DNA of 64,000 nucleotides from Grimontia sedimenti (GCF_011045095.1 NZ_JAALDL010000015.1:1-64000), one strand, 5' to 3'; counted from the stretch's first letter, positions 51,699-61,784 are shown. Notes: a model not told the origin generated them from the sequence alone. Made by a program: numbers and translations.

Positions 51699-51918
51699 CT
51701 ATATCCCCTTAAAAAACAAAAGGAAGTAAACCTGCCTGCCTGTCGCCCGCGCCTCCTGTAGTTATAAATAGAAAGAAGGCAACTTGAATAGCACGAAAAG
51801 CACAGATAAAAGGCTTACTTCAAGTAAAGAATGCTGGTAGAATCTGCCGCCATATTAACCGCGATGTTCGCAGCACGCCAATCTTAAGGTGAGTGCGGCG
51901 GATATTTGCACAAATGAA

Positions 51919-51947
51919 TTGACAACTCGGGTAAAACGAGGCATATT
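51919..51947 (+). promoter_or_regulatory. Sigma-70 promoter of rpsT
   Basis: TTGACA, 17-nt spacer, CATATT, ~48 nt upstream of the rpsT start. A possible second -10 (TAGAAT) lies near 51838. The interval from murJ (51699) holds nothing else that I recognise. Confidence 0.65.
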
Positions 51948-51994
51948 CCTCGGCCTTAAATTGTCACCGAATATAAGATTTGGGAGTTAGACCC

Positions 51995-52255
51995 TTGGCG
52001 AATATCAAATCTGCTAAGAAGCGTGCAATCCAATCTGAGAAGCGTCGCCAGCACAATGCAAGCCGTCGCTCAATGATGCGCACTTACATGAAAAAAACTA
52101 TCGCAGCTATCGCAGCAGGCGATAAAGAAGCGGCTACTAAAGCATTTGCTGAAGCGCAACCTATCCTGGACCGCATGGCTACTAAAGGCCTGATCCACAA
52201 GAACAAGGCTGCTCGTCATAAAGCTGCTCTGGCTGCTCAAATCAAAGCTCTGTAA
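51995..52255 (+). CDS. rpsT: Small ribosomal subunit protein bS20
   Basis: 86 residues from TTG 51995, preceded by GGGAG. The UUG start gives (M)[12 protein letters not shown], the family N-terminus, and UUG is also the known rpsT start in E. coli, where it limits translation. Lys/Arg/Ala-rich helical protein bound to 16S rRNA. Confidence 0.97.
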   Translation: MANIKSAKKRAIQSEKRRQHNASRRSMMRTYMKKTIAAIAAGDKEAATKAFAEAQPILDRMATKGLIHKNKAARHKAALAAQIKAL

Positions 52256-52274
52256 TAGCGCTCCGATTTGAAAT

Positions 52275-52303
52275 AAAAAAACCGGCTCATGGCCGGTTTT
52301 TTT
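52275..52303. terminator. Bidirectional terminator rpsT/hlyU
   Basis: AAAAAAACCGGC / GCCGGTTTTTTT stem between convergent genes. Confidence 0.9.
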
Positions 52304-52317
52304 ATTTGTTCAACGTT

Positions 52318-52614
52318 TTACTTCGCGCAATACAACTGGTGCAGTGTAGTCATGATGGTTTGCACTTCGACACTCTTCAGCGAATAGTAGACGGTCTGCG
52401 CTTCTTTTCTTGTTGCTACCAGACCATCGCGTCTCAACCAAGCCAAGTGCTGAGATAATGCAGACTGACTGAGCTGGAGCTTCTCACTCAGCGTACCAAC
52501 AGACATTTCCCCTTCCAGCAGATAACAAAGTATGAAGAGTCTGCGCTCGTTTGCCATTGCTTTTAGCAACTGCACTGCCTTTGGCCCAGCTTCTTGCATT
52601 TTTTCTAGTTCCAT
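52318..52614 (-). CDS. hlyU: HlyU, ArsR/SmtB-family transcription activator
   Basis: 98 residues from ATG 52614; a TTG five codons upstream is possible. Winged helix with LLKAMANERRLFILCYLL, LSQSALSQHLAWLRRDGLV as the recognition helix and TRKEAQTVYYSL as the wing, nearly the wording of Vibrio HlyU. The metal-site residues of ArsR are missing, but the two cysteines known in HlyU are kept (LCYLL and the C-terminal LYCAK). HlyU relieves H-NS silencing of RTX and hemolysin genes in Vibrio, so a link to the RTX adhesin at the window start is possible but unproven. Confidence 0.93.
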   Translation of the reverse strand: MELEKMQEAGPKAVQLLKAMANERRLFILCYLLEGEMSVGTLSEKLQLSQSALSQHLAWLRRDGLVATRKEAQTVYYSLKSVEVQTIMTTLHQLYCAK

Positions 52615-52729
52615 ACTTACTGCCTGCAAAAATTACATCTAAAGGTTTGTTTGTGTTTGACTTAAGTTTAACACTGTTCAGGTCAGTAACAACGGTTCGC
52701 AATTAAGAATGCCATATAGAAGTTGAGAA

Positions 52730-53617
52730 TTAGTGAAACAACTTGCTGAAATCAGCTTCACATATGCGTTTTACTGCAGGGTGCTGGATCATACGCTCAG
52801 CGAAAATTACGTAGTATTCCTCTTTCAGCGCTTCAACTTTCGCCACTTCCATCACATTCGGTAATTCCAGCACATCTGAAGAGTAAAATGTCGGCGCAAC
52901 AAACATGGCTTTATGATTCGAGCCAAACGCTTTCATCAATGCCGCATCATCAAACTCACCCAGAATGGTGGGCGTGATACCCTGGCTATCAAACCAATGC
53001 ATTAACTTTCGCCCCATGGCCGTGCGTGTACTGGGAATTAACAATTTATGCTCTTCAATGACAGCAGGAAAACGCTTCTTGGAGATATCACCAGCCCCGA
53101 AAAAGCTCATCATACTTTCACCAATCTTCACGCTAAAAAGACCAGGGCTTTGCGTTGAGTCTACCGGGCAGTCAGACAGGATCATATCCAGCTTATGCTG
53201 ACTAAGCTGCTCCAACAGCAACTCATGGGTCGATTCAAAGCAGCGTAGATGAATGCCATCATCTTCCGGCAATGCTTTTAGCAACACACGACTCACCAGA
53301 CTTTTCGAAAGTGCGTCTGCCACCCCAACATCAAACAGCTGATGCTCACGTTGACTGTAATTCACGATATCGAGCATTTCATAGCTCAGGCCAAACATCT
53401 TATCCGCATACTTAAATACGAGCTGCCCAAGTTCTGTGGGCTCAATGTTTCTTCCTGCACGTTTGGTCAGCTTGCCTTTGAGCCGCTCTTCAAGCGCCCT
53501 GATTTGCCCTGTAACGGTCTGTGGCGTCAGAAACAAAGCATCAGCCGCCTTGGACACTGAACCTTGCTTACAGACCATCCAGAAGTAATAGAGGTGGTTA
53601 TAATTTAAATGTGACAT
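52730..53617 (-). CDS. nhaR: LysR-family regulator NhaR
   Basis: 295 residues. N-terminal LysR helix-turn-helix ([18 protein letters not shown] start, typical of NhaR) and a substrate-binding domain. It activates nhaA in response to Na+ in relatives. Downstream of nhaA and a terminator, with its own start. Length is normal. Confidence 0.94.
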   Translation of the reverse strand: MSHLNYNHLYYFWMVCKQGSVSKAADALFLTPQTVTGQIRALEERLKGKLTKRAGRNIEPTELGQLVFKYADKMFGLSYEMLDIVNYSQREHQLFDVGVADALSKSLVSRVLLKALPEDDGIHLRCFESTHELLLEQLSQHKLDMILSDCPVDSTQSPGLFSVKIGESMMSFFGAGDISKKRFPAVIEEHKLLIPSTRTAMGRKLMHWFDSQGITPTILGEFDDAALMKAFGSNHKAMFVAPTFYSSDVLELPNVMEVAKVEALKEEYYVIFAERMIQHPAVKRICEADFSKLFH

Positions 53618-53630
53618 GTGTTCTCAAAGC

Positions 53631-53666
53631 AAAAACGCCAGGCGCGTTATCCGCGACTGGCGTTTT
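53631..53666 (-). terminator. Terminator between the small secreted protein and nhaR
   Basis: AAACGCCAG...CTGGCGTTTTT stem (loop ~15 nt) with T run on the minus strand. Confidence 0.75.
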
Positions 53667-53677
53667 GAACTGGTAGC

Positions 53678-53947
53678 TTATCCTTTCTTGGCAATGGTGG
53701 AGGTCTTGTAGCGACCTCCGGCGCGCTGTTCCAGCGCTCTGCCTAATAGGGTGTCTTTGTCGACGCTTGGCGTTGTTGTTAGTGATGCTTTTTCAACAAC
53801 CTCAGGTTGGGTTGTTTCCAGCCCGGCTAAGAACGCTTTACATACCTCTGTCGAATTATCATCGAAACAGTGCGAGTAATTGTTCGTAGCCAAGGCCGGT
53901 GTAGCGAAAAGCACACCGCTAATAATCAATGCTAACTTTTTTCTCAT
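53678..53947 (-). CDS. Small exported protein, unknown function
   Basis: 89 residues from ATG 53947 (MRKKLALI...), with a clean Sec signal peptide (cleavage near ALA-TN). The mature part is ~68 residues with two cysteines (HCFDD, VCKAF) eight residues apart, possibly a disulfide, and a basic C-terminus. The start lies 29 nt inside the end of nhaA, so the two are probably translationally coupled. I do not recognise a family. Context suggests a role linked to Na+/H+ or envelope physiology, but nothing in the sequence shows it. Confidence 0.75.
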   Translation of the reverse strand: MRKKLALIISGVLFATPALATNNYSHCFDDNSTEVCKAFLAGLETTQPEVVEKASLTTTPSVDKDTLLGRALEQRAGGRYKTSTIAKKG

Positions 53948-55109
53948 CGCTATCTTCCTCCACCTCACTCGATTTCGGCAATACAGCATTCAGCAGGGCG
54001 TAACCTGCCACAGCCGAGATAGTTGAACCAATCAAAATGCCCAGTCGTGAGAAGGTAATGTAGCTTTCATCGACACCAACAAACGCCAGAGACGAAATGA
54101 AGATGGACATGGTAAAGCCGATACCACACAACAATGACACGGCAAAGATTTGCTTAAAGTTTACGTTTTCAGGTAGGCGAGCAATACCCAGTTTTACTGA
54201 CGCCCAGCTCAGGGTAAAGATACCCAGAGGCTTACCAATCAACAGACCCAGTGCAATCCCTAATGGAAGTGTATTGGTCAGACTTTCTATTGATACGCCT
54301 TCCAGTGACACACCAGCATTTGCGAACGCAAAGATAGGCAGAATTAAGAAAGCAGCGTACGGGTGAATCGCATGTTCGAGCGCTTTCAGTGGTGATTTAC
54401 CGTCCTTTCCACCCTCAAGCGGAATAACAAAGCCCAGCACCACACCCGCCAGTGTAGCGTGAACACCTGACTTCAAAACGCTGACCCAGAGAATCGCCCC
54501 CACGAGTAAGTACCACCGGGTCTGAGTGACACCTTTGGCATTCATCAGGAAGAGTGCTGCTGTAGCCAGGAAGGCAACTGTCAGTGCTGTAATGGAGAGA
54601 TCACTACTATAGAACAAAGCAATAATCACGATAACGCCAAGGTCATCTATAATCGCCAACGCGAGCAGGAAGACTTTTAGCGCAAGCGGAACACGCTTGC
54701 CCAGCAGCGCCATCACACCCAGTGCGAATGCAATGTCCGTCGCAGCTGGAATTGCCCAACCCGCTTGGGTGACAGGGTCGCCAGCATTAAATGCCAGATA
54801 TACCGCGGCAGGTGCTACCATACCGCCGACAGCAGCAATAGCAGGGAAGATGGCTTTTTCTTTGGTATTCAGAGCGCCTTCAATCAGCTCCCTTTTAACC
54901 TCAAGTCCAATCAGTAAGAAAAAGATGGCCATGAGGCCGTCATTAATCCAATGTGCAACAGACAAACCTGCTATGTAGCTATGAAGCGCACCGTCATACA
55001 GTGGTTGCAAAGGCGAGTTGGCAATAATGATCGCCAGAATCGCAGCAACGATCAGCACTAAACCACCAGCTGATTCCATCTTCATAAACTGACGAATCGC
55101 ATCAGTCAT
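53919..55109 (-). CDS. nhaA: Na+/H+ antiporter NhaA
   Basis: 396 residues from ATG 55109 (preceded by GGAG). Twelve TM helices. The ion-site aspartates appear in ATDIAFALG (~133) and [17 protein letters not shown] (~163), the latter being the family hallmark. The C-terminus ends in an acidic, charged tail. Exchanges Na+ or Li+ for protons at alkaline pH. Grouped with nhaR downstream. Confidence 0.97.
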   Translation of the reverse strand: MTDAIRQFMKMESAGGLVLIVAAILAIIIANSPLQPLYDGALHSYIAGLSVAHWINDGLMAIFFLLIGLEVKRELIEGALNTKEKAIFPAIAAVGGMVAPAAVYLAFNAGDPVTQAGWAIPAATDIAFALGVMALLGKRVPLALKVFLLALAIIDDLGVIVIIALFYSSDLSITALTVAFLATAALFLMNAKGVTQTRWYLLVGAILWVSVLKSGVHATLAGVVLGFVIPLEGGKDGKSPLKALEHAIHPYAAFLILPIFAFANAGVSLEGVSIESLTNTLPLGIALGLLIGKPLGIFTLSWASVKLGIARLPENVNFKQIFAVSLLCGIGFTMSIFISSLAFVGVDESYITFSRLGILIGSTISAVAGYALLNAVLPKSSEVEEDSDEKKVSIDY

Positions 55110-55533
55110 TAAAAGCACTCCGTTAAATTAGTTAATCTCTACTAGTCTAGGCGCCGATCATCGATAAAGAAAAATCGGTTCTTCGGAGATTAAACATCGA
55201 AATATCCGAAGTATCCAATCAAAATTGTTACTTTTTTCGCAAAGAAAATCGGTGACTCTGTAATAAACGTTCCAGCCCAGCCTGCATCAAGCCTTAAAAC
55301 GGTTCAAGTGCCTATTTTTTATACTGCGATTTCACCCCTCACAAAAATAACTTATCTTCATGTTTTTTATGGAAATATTGACACATGACACAAAGTCTTT
55401 ACACCCTTTCTTATCAATGGCTGATACACCACCTTATAACTGTCATATTAGTGAAATATTTCGTACCTAATATCCGCGCCAGATTCTTTCATTGACACAA
55501 ATCTGACATTTAACTGTCACGGAGATTTCTCTT
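55110..55533. promoter_or_regulatory. nhaA/nptA divergent control region
   Basis: Contains an inverted repeat TTCGGA-N17-TCCGAA (55182-55210) and CCGAT-N15-ATCGG (55154-55178) on the nhaA side, possible NhaR or other regulator sites, and a Pho-box-like promoter on the nptA side. No gene. Confidence 0.45.
55440..55473 (+). promoter_or_regulatory. Pho box and -10 element of nptA
   Basis: CTGTCATATTAGTGAAAT resembles the PhoB box (two TGTCA-type repeats 11 nt apart, second one degenerate). It ends exactly 10 nt before TAATAT, the spacing expected when PhoB replaces the -35. The nptA start is 60 nt downstream. Confidence 0.6.
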
Positions 55534-56679
55534 ATGACCTCCCAAGCTTCTACTGCTGCACCGATTAACAGCTCTAAGAATTGGGTACGTTGGGCCAACC
55601 TGGCACTTATGCTTTATGTACTGCTTCTGGCAGTTTCCATGGTTGGAAGTGGTTTTAAATGGGCTGCGGGTGACGAGGCGAGAACCTTGTTTGAATTCGC
55701 ATCTCATCCCGTTGCGGGTCTGATGATTGGTATCGTAGCGACAGCGCTCATCCAGTCTTCCAGTACTGTAACTTCTATTATTGTTGGTCTTGTCGCTGGC
55801 GGTCTGCCAGTTGAAACAGCCATCCCTATGGTGATGGGTGCAAACATCGGTACTACCGTGACCAACACGCTGGTAAGCCTGGGTCACGCGCGCTGCAAAG
55901 ACGAATTCCGCCGTGCATTTACCTGTGCAACTGTTCACGACTTCTTTAACCTGATTGCTGTAGCTATCTTCCTGCCGCTGGAAATGATGTTCGGCCTGCT
56001 GGACAAGATCTCAAGCTGGTTGGTAGCGCCTTTCATGTTTGAAGGCAGCCTGAGCATGAAAGGTCTGGACTTTATGGGTCCAATCACTAAGCCTCTGGTT
56101 AATGGCACTAAAGATATGCTGTCTACACTGCCAGGTAGCTGGGGCGGTATCGTACTGGCTCTGCTGGGTATTGCACTGATCTTCGCTTCTATCACCATGA
56201 TGGGCAAACTGATGCGCTCTCTGATGGTAGGCCGTGCAAAAGAAATGCTGCACAAAGCGATTGGTCGCGGTCCTATCCACGGCATTATGTCAGGTACTTT
56301 GGTTACCATTCTGGTTCAGTCTTCTTCTACGACGACCAGCCTGATGGTTCCACTGGTTGGTACCAACGTACTAAAAGTACGCGACGTGTATCCGTTTACT
56401 CTGGGTGCGAACATCGGTACCTGTATCACTGCTCTGCTGGCAGCAACGGCAGTGACTGGTCCCAACGCAGTGTTTGCCCTGCAGATCGCTCTGGTACACC
56501 TGGCGTTCAACATCATGGCAACCTTGCTGATCTTCGGTACACCATTCCTGCGTGAAATCCCACTGAAGTGTGCGGAAATGCTGGGTAACGCTGCAGCGAA
56601 GAACAAGATGGCTGTCGTGGCTTACTTAGGTCTGGTGTTCATTGCGATTCCTTCGCTGGTGATGCTGGTAACCCAATAA
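55534..56679 (+). CDS. nptA: Na+/phosphate cotransporter NptA (PNaS family)
   Basis: 381 residues with ~8 TM helices and the two duplicated QSSS repeats of the NaPi-II family (ALIQSSSTVTS ~71 and LVQSSSTTTS ~264), each followed by a GANIGT motif. It imports phosphate with sodium. ATG 55534 has GGAG upstream. Codon use is biased toward highly expressed genes. V. cholerae has nptA at the same place beside nhaA. A Pho-box-like promoter suggests induction by phosphate starvation. Confidence 0.93.
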   Translation: MTSQASTAAPINSSKNWVRWANLALMLYVLLLAVSMVGSGFKWAAGDEARTLFEFASHPVAGLMIGIVATALIQSSSTVTSIIVGLVAGGLPVETAIPMVMGANIGTTVTNTLVSLGHARCKDEFRRAFTCATVHDFFNLIAVAIFLPLEMMFGLLDKISSWLVAPFMFEGSLSMKGLDFMGPITKPLVNGTKDMLSTLPGSWGGIVLALLGIALIFASITMMGKLMRSLMVGRAKEMLHKAIGRGPIHGIMSGTLVTILVQSSSTTTSLMVPLVGTNVLKVRDVYPFTLGANIGTCITALLAATAVTGPNAVFALQIALVHLAFNIMATLLIFGTPFLREIPLKCAEMLGNAAAKNKMAVVAYLGLVFIAIPSLVMLVTQ

Positions 56680-56701
56680 GCAATACTGACAAACTGATTT
56701 G

Positions 56702-56730
56702 AAAACGCCCGCTGATGCGGGCGTTTTTTT
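56702..56730 (+). terminator. Terminator after nptA
   Basis: AAAACGCCCGC / GCGGGCGTTTT stem, loop TGAT, T run. Confidence 0.9.
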
Positions 56731-56773
56731 TATTTAGCGTTCAGCAGGAACAATATCAACTATTCCAGACAAC

Positions 56774-56808
56774 AAAAAAAGCGGAGCTGATACTCATCAG
56801 CTACCGCT
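56774..56808 (-). terminator. Terminator after thyA
   Basis: AGCGG-AGCTGAT / ATCAGCT-A-CCGCT stem (one bulge, loop ACTC) with T7 on the minus strand. Confidence 0.85.
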
Positions 56809-56815
56809 CTTTTCT

Positions 56816-56859
56816 TTCCTAGGACCTTATCTTCCTAGGATCTGCTCTTCCTAGCTTTT
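56816..56859. repeat. 16-bp tandem repeat downstream of thyA
   Basis: Three copies starting TTCCTAG at 56816, 56832 and 56848, period 16. The first two contain the palindrome TCCTAGGA; the third is cut short. Confidence 0.75.
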
Positions 56860-56864
56860 AACCC

Positions 56865-57704
56865 TTAAACCGCAATCGGCGCTTTAATCGATGGCTGCGC
56901 TTCGTAACCTTCAATCTCAAAGTCTTCTAGTTTGTAGTCGAAGATGGAGTCAGGCTTACGTTTGATAGTCAGGGTTGGTCGATTACCCGGCTCACGTTTT
57001 AACTGCTCGTAGACGATATCATCGGTCAGGTGATTGTGATAAAGGTGAACATCACCGAAGGTATGAACGAAATCACCCACTTTCAAATCGCACTGCTGCG
57101 CAATCATATGGGTGAACAGCGCGTAACTCGCAATGTTGAACGGCACACCCAGGAAGTAATCGGCGCTGCGCTGATAAAGCTGACAAGACAGCTTGCCATC
57201 TGCTACGTAGAACTGAAACAAACAGTGGCAAGGAGCCAGCGCCATTTTGCCTTGCTCTGCATTTGCTTGCGGGCTGATAGTCTCGTCAGGCAGGTCAGCA
57301 GGGTTCCACGCTGTAATGATATGGCGGCGCGAATTTGGTTTAGTTTTGATCTGTTCAATCAGCTCGGCAATCTGGTCGACCGTTGAACCATCCGGACATG
57401 CCCATGAACGCCATTGCGCGCCATAAACCGGCCCCAGATCGCCCTCTTCTGTTGCCCACTCGTCCCAGATTGTCACGTTATTGTCTTGCAGATACTTAAT
57501 GTTGGTATCGCCATTGAGGAACCACAGCAGCTCATGAATGATGGCACGTGTGTAAAGCTTCTTGGTGGTCAGCAGCGGAAAGCCTTCACTGAGATCAAAA
57601 CGCATCTGACGCCCAAAAACTGAACGTGTACCTACACCAGTGCGGTCGCCACGGTCGGTGCCGTTTTCAATGATATCCTGCATTAAATCAAGATATTGCT
57701 TCAT
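56865..57704 (-). CDS. thyA: Thymidylate synthase
   Basis: 279 residues, slightly longer than the E. coli enzyme because of an insertion between WNPADLP and the active site. Catalytic Cys in [10 protein letters not shown] (~163), with [17 protein letters not shown] and DVHLYHNH. Converts dUMP to dTMP using methylene-tetrahydrofolate. Downstream of lgt on the same strand. Confidence 0.97.
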   Translation of the reverse strand: MKQYLDLMQDIIENGTDRGDRTGVGTRSVFGRQMRFDLSEGFPLLTTKKLYTRAIIHELLWFLNGDTNIKYLQDNNVTIWDEWATEEGDLGPVYGAQWRSWACPDGSTVDQIAELIEQIKTKPNSRRHIITAWNPADLPDETISPQANAEQGKMALAPCHCLFQFYVADGKLSCQLYQRSADYFLGVPFNIASYALFTHMIAQQCDLKVGDFVHTFGDVHLYHNHLTDDIVYEQLKREPGNRPTLTIKRKPDSIFDYKLEDFEIEGYEAQPSIKAPIAV

Positions 57705-57762
57705 GGTTCTTCCTTTCCTTTACTACCCGCCGCCGCGGGATGACAAATCACAAATATAAAGA

Positions 57763-57784
57763 AAGCCGCAGGGATCTGCGGCTT
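57763..57784 (-). terminator. Terminator after lgt
   Basis: AAGCCGCAG / CTGCGGCTT stem with T-rich tail on the minus strand, between lgt and thyA. Confidence 0.8.
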
Positions 57785-57796
57785 AAACTGAAAATG

Positions 57797-58597
57797 TTAC
57801 GCTGAGCGCGCTGCGCTTGGGTCTCTGCGATACGCCCAAATCACCATCAACACACCCACAATAATCATTGGAGTGGACAAGATCTGTCCCATGCTGATCC
57901 AGTCGCCAAACAACCCTAAGTGCGCGTCCGGCTCGCGATAGAACTCGACAATAAAACGGAATGCCCCATAGCCAATCAGGAACAGACCGGAAACAGCACC
58001 TGCAGGACGCGGCTTCTTGATAAACCAGTTCAGAATTAGGAATAGCACGATGCCTTCCAGCAAAAACTCATAAAGCTGCGAAGGGTGACGGGCAATCGGT
58101 CCGCCCGTTGGGAAAATCATCCCCCATGCCATGTCTGTCGCACGCCCCCAAAGCTCACCATTGATAAAGTTACCCAAACGGCCTGCACCCAGTCCAAATG
58201 GCACCAGTGGTGCGATAAAATCAGATACCGCAAAGAATGTCCGCTTGGTCTTGCGGGCATACCAAGCCATGGCCGCAATCACACCCAGCAATCCACCATG
58301 GAAGGACATGCCGCCTGTCCAGACTTTGAACAGGAAGAGCGGGTCTGCAAGAAATGCGTCGAATTGGTAAAAGAGCACATAGCCAATGCGGCCGCCCAAC
58401 ACCACCCCCAGAAAGCCCGCGAAGAGTAGATCACTGACTTCATCCCGCGTCCATCCGCTGCCCGGCTTATCTGCACGGCGGTTTGCCAGCCAAAGTGCAA
58501 AGGCAAAACCGGCGAGGTACATCAAGCCATACCAGCGTACTGCAAGCGGCCCGATTTCAATCAGGACAGGATCTATTTGAGGGAATGTCAGTGACAT
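57797..58597 (-). CDS. lgt: Phosphatidylglycerol-prolipoprotein diacylglyceryl transferase
   Basis: 266 residues from ATG 58597 ([10 protein letters not shown]...), preceded by GGAAG; the frame is open 33 codons further, but that part is not Lgt-like. Seven TM helices, the [10 protein letters not shown] and [11 protein letters not shown] motifs, and the Lgt signature [14 protein letters not shown] (~143). First step of lipoprotein maturation, upstream of LspA in that pathway. Confidence 0.96.
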   Translation of the reverse strand: MSLTFPQIDPVLIEIGPLAVRWYGLMYLAGFAFALWLANRRADKPGSGWTRDEVSDLLFAGFLGVVLGGRIGYVLFYQFDAFLADPLFLFKVWTGGMSFHGGLLGVIAAMAWYARKTKRTFFAVSDFIAPLVPFGLGAGRLGNFINGELWGRATDMAWGMIFPTGGPIARHPSQLYEFLLEGIVLFLILNWFIKKPRPAGAVSGLFLIGYGAFRFIVEFYREPDAHLGLFGDWISMGQILSTPMIIVGVLMVIWAYRRDPSAARSA

Positions 58598-58610
58598 GAA
58601 TTCGTCTTCC

Positions 58611-59417
58611 TTAGCTAAAAAACATGCTTGCGCCCACCAGGAGCAAGAATACCGCGAATACGCGTTTAATAATGGGTGTCGGTAAACGGGTCGCAAGTCT
58701 CGCCCCGTAACGCGTTGTCATTACGGAAGTGACTACAATACCAATCAATGCTGGCAAGTAAACATACCCCACACTATAAGGTGGTAATGTCTCGGGTTGC
58801 GTCAGGCCGAAAAAGATAAAACCTATGACACCGGAAAGCGCCAAAAAGACACCGCACAATGATGCACTGCCAATGGCTTTGCGCATTTCGACGCCATGAT
58901 AGTTCAGATAAGGCACGGTTAATGAGCCGCCACCAATTCCCGCAAGGCTCGCTATCATACCAATCGCCGCTCCACTGGTCATGCTACCAAACGGAGAAGG
59001 TAGCGGTCTGGCTGATTTTATCCGAAGTGACAGTGCCATTTGCAGAGCAAGCAACAGTACGATAATCCCGAAGACTTTCGGCAAATATTCCGTTGGCATT
59101 TTGTCAGCAATCGCACTGCCAAGCAGCCCGCCCAGCAAGATACCCGGTAACAAGGTTTTAATGATGGAAGGCTGAACATTGCCCAGGCAATAGTGTGTAC
59201 AAGCAGAAGAGGATGAAGTAATCACAATGCTTGCTAGCGATGTGGCAAGTGCCATAGGCATCACGAGATTGGCAGAAATCCCCGCCCAAGGCAGAAGCAC
59301 GCTAAGCGCTGGCACAACAATCAGGCCACCACCGATCCCCAACAGCCCGGCTAACAGACCAACAACGCCCCCAACGGCAAGACAAACGCCAAATAACCAC
59401 AATGTGGCTTCTAACAT
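58611..59417 (-). CDS. TSUP-family (TauE/SafE) sulfite/anion exporter
   Basis: 268 residues, about eight TM helices in two homologous halves, each with a glycine-rich LLGIGGG or [14 protein letters not shown] motif. Family members export sulfite or sulfonates, but the substrate cannot be read here. It lies 14 nt upstream of lgt and ~90 nt downstream of ptsP, so it is probably part of a ptsP-TSUP-lgt transcript. Confidence 0.9.
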   Translation of the reverse strand: MLEATLWLFGVCLAVGGVVGLLAGLLGIGGGLIVVPALSVLLPWAGISANLVMPMALATSLASIVITSSSSACTHYCLGNVQPSIIKTLLPGILLGGLLGSAIADKMPTEYLPKVFGIIVLLLALQMALSLRIKSARPLPSPFGSMTSGAAIGMIASLAGIGGGSLTVPYLNYHGVEMRKAIGSASLCGVFLALSGVIGFIFFGLTQPETLPPYSVGYVYLPALIGIVVTSVMTTRYGARLATRLPTPIIKRVFAVFLLLVGASMFFS

Positions 59418-59504
59418 GGAATATTCCTATTGGTGCTGCGCTTTTTTAATAGCCAGATCACCTTATTTATTTGCCCTGAGCTTTACGTCCGAGTATCGCT
59501 GTGG

Positions 59505-61763
59505 CTACTTACCTACCCGGATCAAACCGCCGAGATTGTACTGTTCCAAAAAGGCTTCTGAAGCGTTTCTTATATCACGCGCTAATGACAGTTGTTGGAC
59601 AGTCGCCGCGTGCGACTCAAGCTGCTTACTTGGAATATGGCGCAAAACGTATTTGATTTTCGCGACACTCCGCGTATTCATACTGAGCTGTCTGTACCCC
59701 ATTCCCACCAGCAGTGATGCACCGATAGGATCACCGGCAAACTCACCACAGACACTCACCGGCAATTTGAGCCGTTTGCTGTTGTCGAGAATTTGCCTAA
59801 GCACCGCCAACACCGAAGGGTGGAATGTATCATAGACGTCTGCCACGCGGGCGTTGTTTCTGTCCACGGCCAGCAAATACTGTGTGAGGTCATTGGTGCC
59901 GACAGAGAGAAAGTCGATATGAGGAGCAATGGCGTCCAATTGGTAGAGTACGGAAGGAACTTCTACCATGATCCCAAGTTTTGGCAGCTTCAAGGTCTCG
60001 CCTTGCGCACCAGCCATTTCCATGACTTCCGAAAAGGCTCGCTCTACCAGTGCTTTGGCTTCTAACAGCTCAGACAAACCAGAGATCATTGGCAGCAGAA
60101 TGGAGAGATTATCGCGCCCAATGCTGGCACGCAGCATCGCTCGAACCTGAATCAGGAAGATATCTGGATGGTCCAGGGTAAAACGGATTCCGCGCCAGCC
60201 AAGGAAAGGATTGTCCTCTTCGATTTTGAGATAAGGCAACGGTTTGTCACCGCCAATATCCAATGTGCGCATGACCACTGGCTGCTTGGGATAGCAATCC
60301 AGTATCGCACGGTATTGATTCACCTGATCGTCTTCCGACGGGAAGCTTCGTTGCATCAAAAACGGCACTTCGGTGCGGTAGAGGCCAACACCATCGACCC
60401 CACGGTTGATAGCAATGCTGGTATCAGCACTGAGTCCCGCATTCAAATGGACTTCTACCCTCACACCATCAGACGTTTCTGTCTTCTTTGTGAAGGTACT
60501 TTCGACTTCCTGTTGCAGCTCCAGCTCTTCGTCACGAAGACGTTCATACTCTTCAAGAACCTGAGGCGCAGGCTCAACCAGCAATCGTCCCTTGAAACCA
60601 TCCAGCACGATTTGCTTGCGGTGAACCAATTGCGGGCTGAATTCCACGCCCATGACAGCAGGAATGCCCAAGGCTCTTGCCAAAATGGCAGCGTGTGCGT
60701 TCACAGCGCCTTCTTCAGCGACGACACCAGCTAAGCGATCACGAGGGATCGCAGCCAGCATGGCTGCCGTCAATTCACGGGCAAACAGCACGATAGGTTC
60801 GTCAAAGTTCCACTGCTTGATTTCCTGATTTTCAAGGAAGTAAAGCAAGCGTTGACCCAGTTCCTTCACGTCATTGGCACGTTCGCGAAGATAAGGATCT
60901 GACATGTTCTGGAAACGCTCGGCAAAAGCATCAATGGTTTGCTTCACCGCCCACTCTGCCAAATCGCCATTCTGAATGCGCTCATTCATCGCCTTTCGCA
61001 GCATGGGATCATTCAGAAGGTGGATAAAAAGATCGAAGATCGCCAGCGTGTCCTGATTCAGTTCACTGTCAAAACGCTTTCGCAAACGGCGAAATTCGGT
61101 AATGGCTGCGCTGATAGCACCATCCAATCTGTCGCGTTCTTTTTGTGTATCAAGGCAGGATGCCGGAAAAACCAAATCCAACCGGGGCTGGGATACATCA
61201 CACCAGGCTTTAGCTATAGCAACCCCCGGTGATGCAGCGGCACCTTCCAACAGTAAGGCGCCTTTTGCGTTGTTGGGCCAAAAGCCTTGCGCTTTGGCGT
61301 GAGCAAAAACTACCGCAAGTTGAGCCGCCAACGTGACCAGAAAAGATTCTTCACTTTCATCAAACTGACGGGAATCACGCTGCTGGACAACCAAAATTCC
61401 CAGCACCTTTCGGCGATAAATAATGGGTGTACCAAGAAAGGCTTGGAAAATATCTTCGCCGATATCAGGAAAGTGTTTGAAGTCGCTATGCGAACTGGCG
61501 AGTGCAAGGTTGATAGGTTCGGCACGACGGCCAACTAACCCCACCAAGCCTTCATCAAAGGAGAGAGAAACACGGCGAGCACGGGCATTAAGTCCCTGCG
61601 TCGCCATAAGATCATATTGTTCACGGTCATAATCGGCGATGTAGACAGAGCAACACTCCGTCTCCATCGCAGAACAGGTCTCACGCACTAAGACATTGAG
61701 CGCCTGTTTGACGTCGGTGGACGACGCTACATTGTTAACGATATCCCTCAGTTTCGTCAGCAT
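59505..61763 (-). CDS. ptsP: Phosphoenolpyruvate-protein phosphotransferase PtsP (EI-Ntr)
   Basis: 752 residues from ATG 61763 (MLTKLRDIV...), preceded by GAGGG. N-terminal GAF domain (~10-150), PEP-utilising N-domain, phospho-histidine loop NAHAAILARALGIPAVMG (~355), and a TIM-barrel PEP-binding domain with GTNDLTQY and the C-terminal VCGEFAGDP. It starts the nitrogen PTS relay. Directly downstream of rppH, the usual pair. Confidence 0.96.
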   Translation of the reverse strand: MLTKLRDIVNNVASSTDVKQALNVLVRETCSAMETECCSVYIADYDREQYDLMATQGLNARARRVSLSFDEGLVGLVGRRAEPINLALASSHSDFKHFPDIGEDIFQAFLGTPIIYRRKVLGILVVQQRDSRQFDESEESFLVTLAAQLAVVFAHAKAQGFWPNNAKGALLLEGAAASPGVAIAKAWCDVSQPRLDLVFPASCLDTQKERDRLDGAISAAITEFRRLRKRFDSELNQDTLAIFDLFIHLLNDPMLRKAMNERIQNGDLAEWAVKQTIDAFAERFQNMSDPYLRERANDVKELGQRLLYFLENQEIKQWNFDEPIVLFARELTAAMLAAIPRDRLAGVVAEEGAVNAHAAILARALGIPAVMGVEFSPQLVHRKQIVLDGFKGRLLVEPAPQVLEEYERLRDEELELQQEVESTFTKKTETSDGVRVEVHLNAGLSADTSIAINRGVDGVGLYRTEVPFLMQRSFPSEDDQVNQYRAILDCYPKQPVVMRTLDIGGDKPLPYLKIEEDNPFLGWRGIRFTLDHPDIFLIQVRAMLRASIGRDNLSILLPMISGLSELLEAKALVERAFSEVMEMAGAQGETLKLPKLGIMVEVPSVLYQLDAIAPHIDFLSVGTNDLTQYLLAVDRNNARVADVYDTFHPSVLAVLRQILDNSKRLKLPVSVCGEFAGDPIGASLLVGMGYRQLSMNTRSVAKIKYVLRHIPSKQLESHAATVQQLSLARDIRNASEAFLEQYNLGGLIRVGK

Positions 61764-61784
61764 CGGCACCCTCGACGTTCATCC

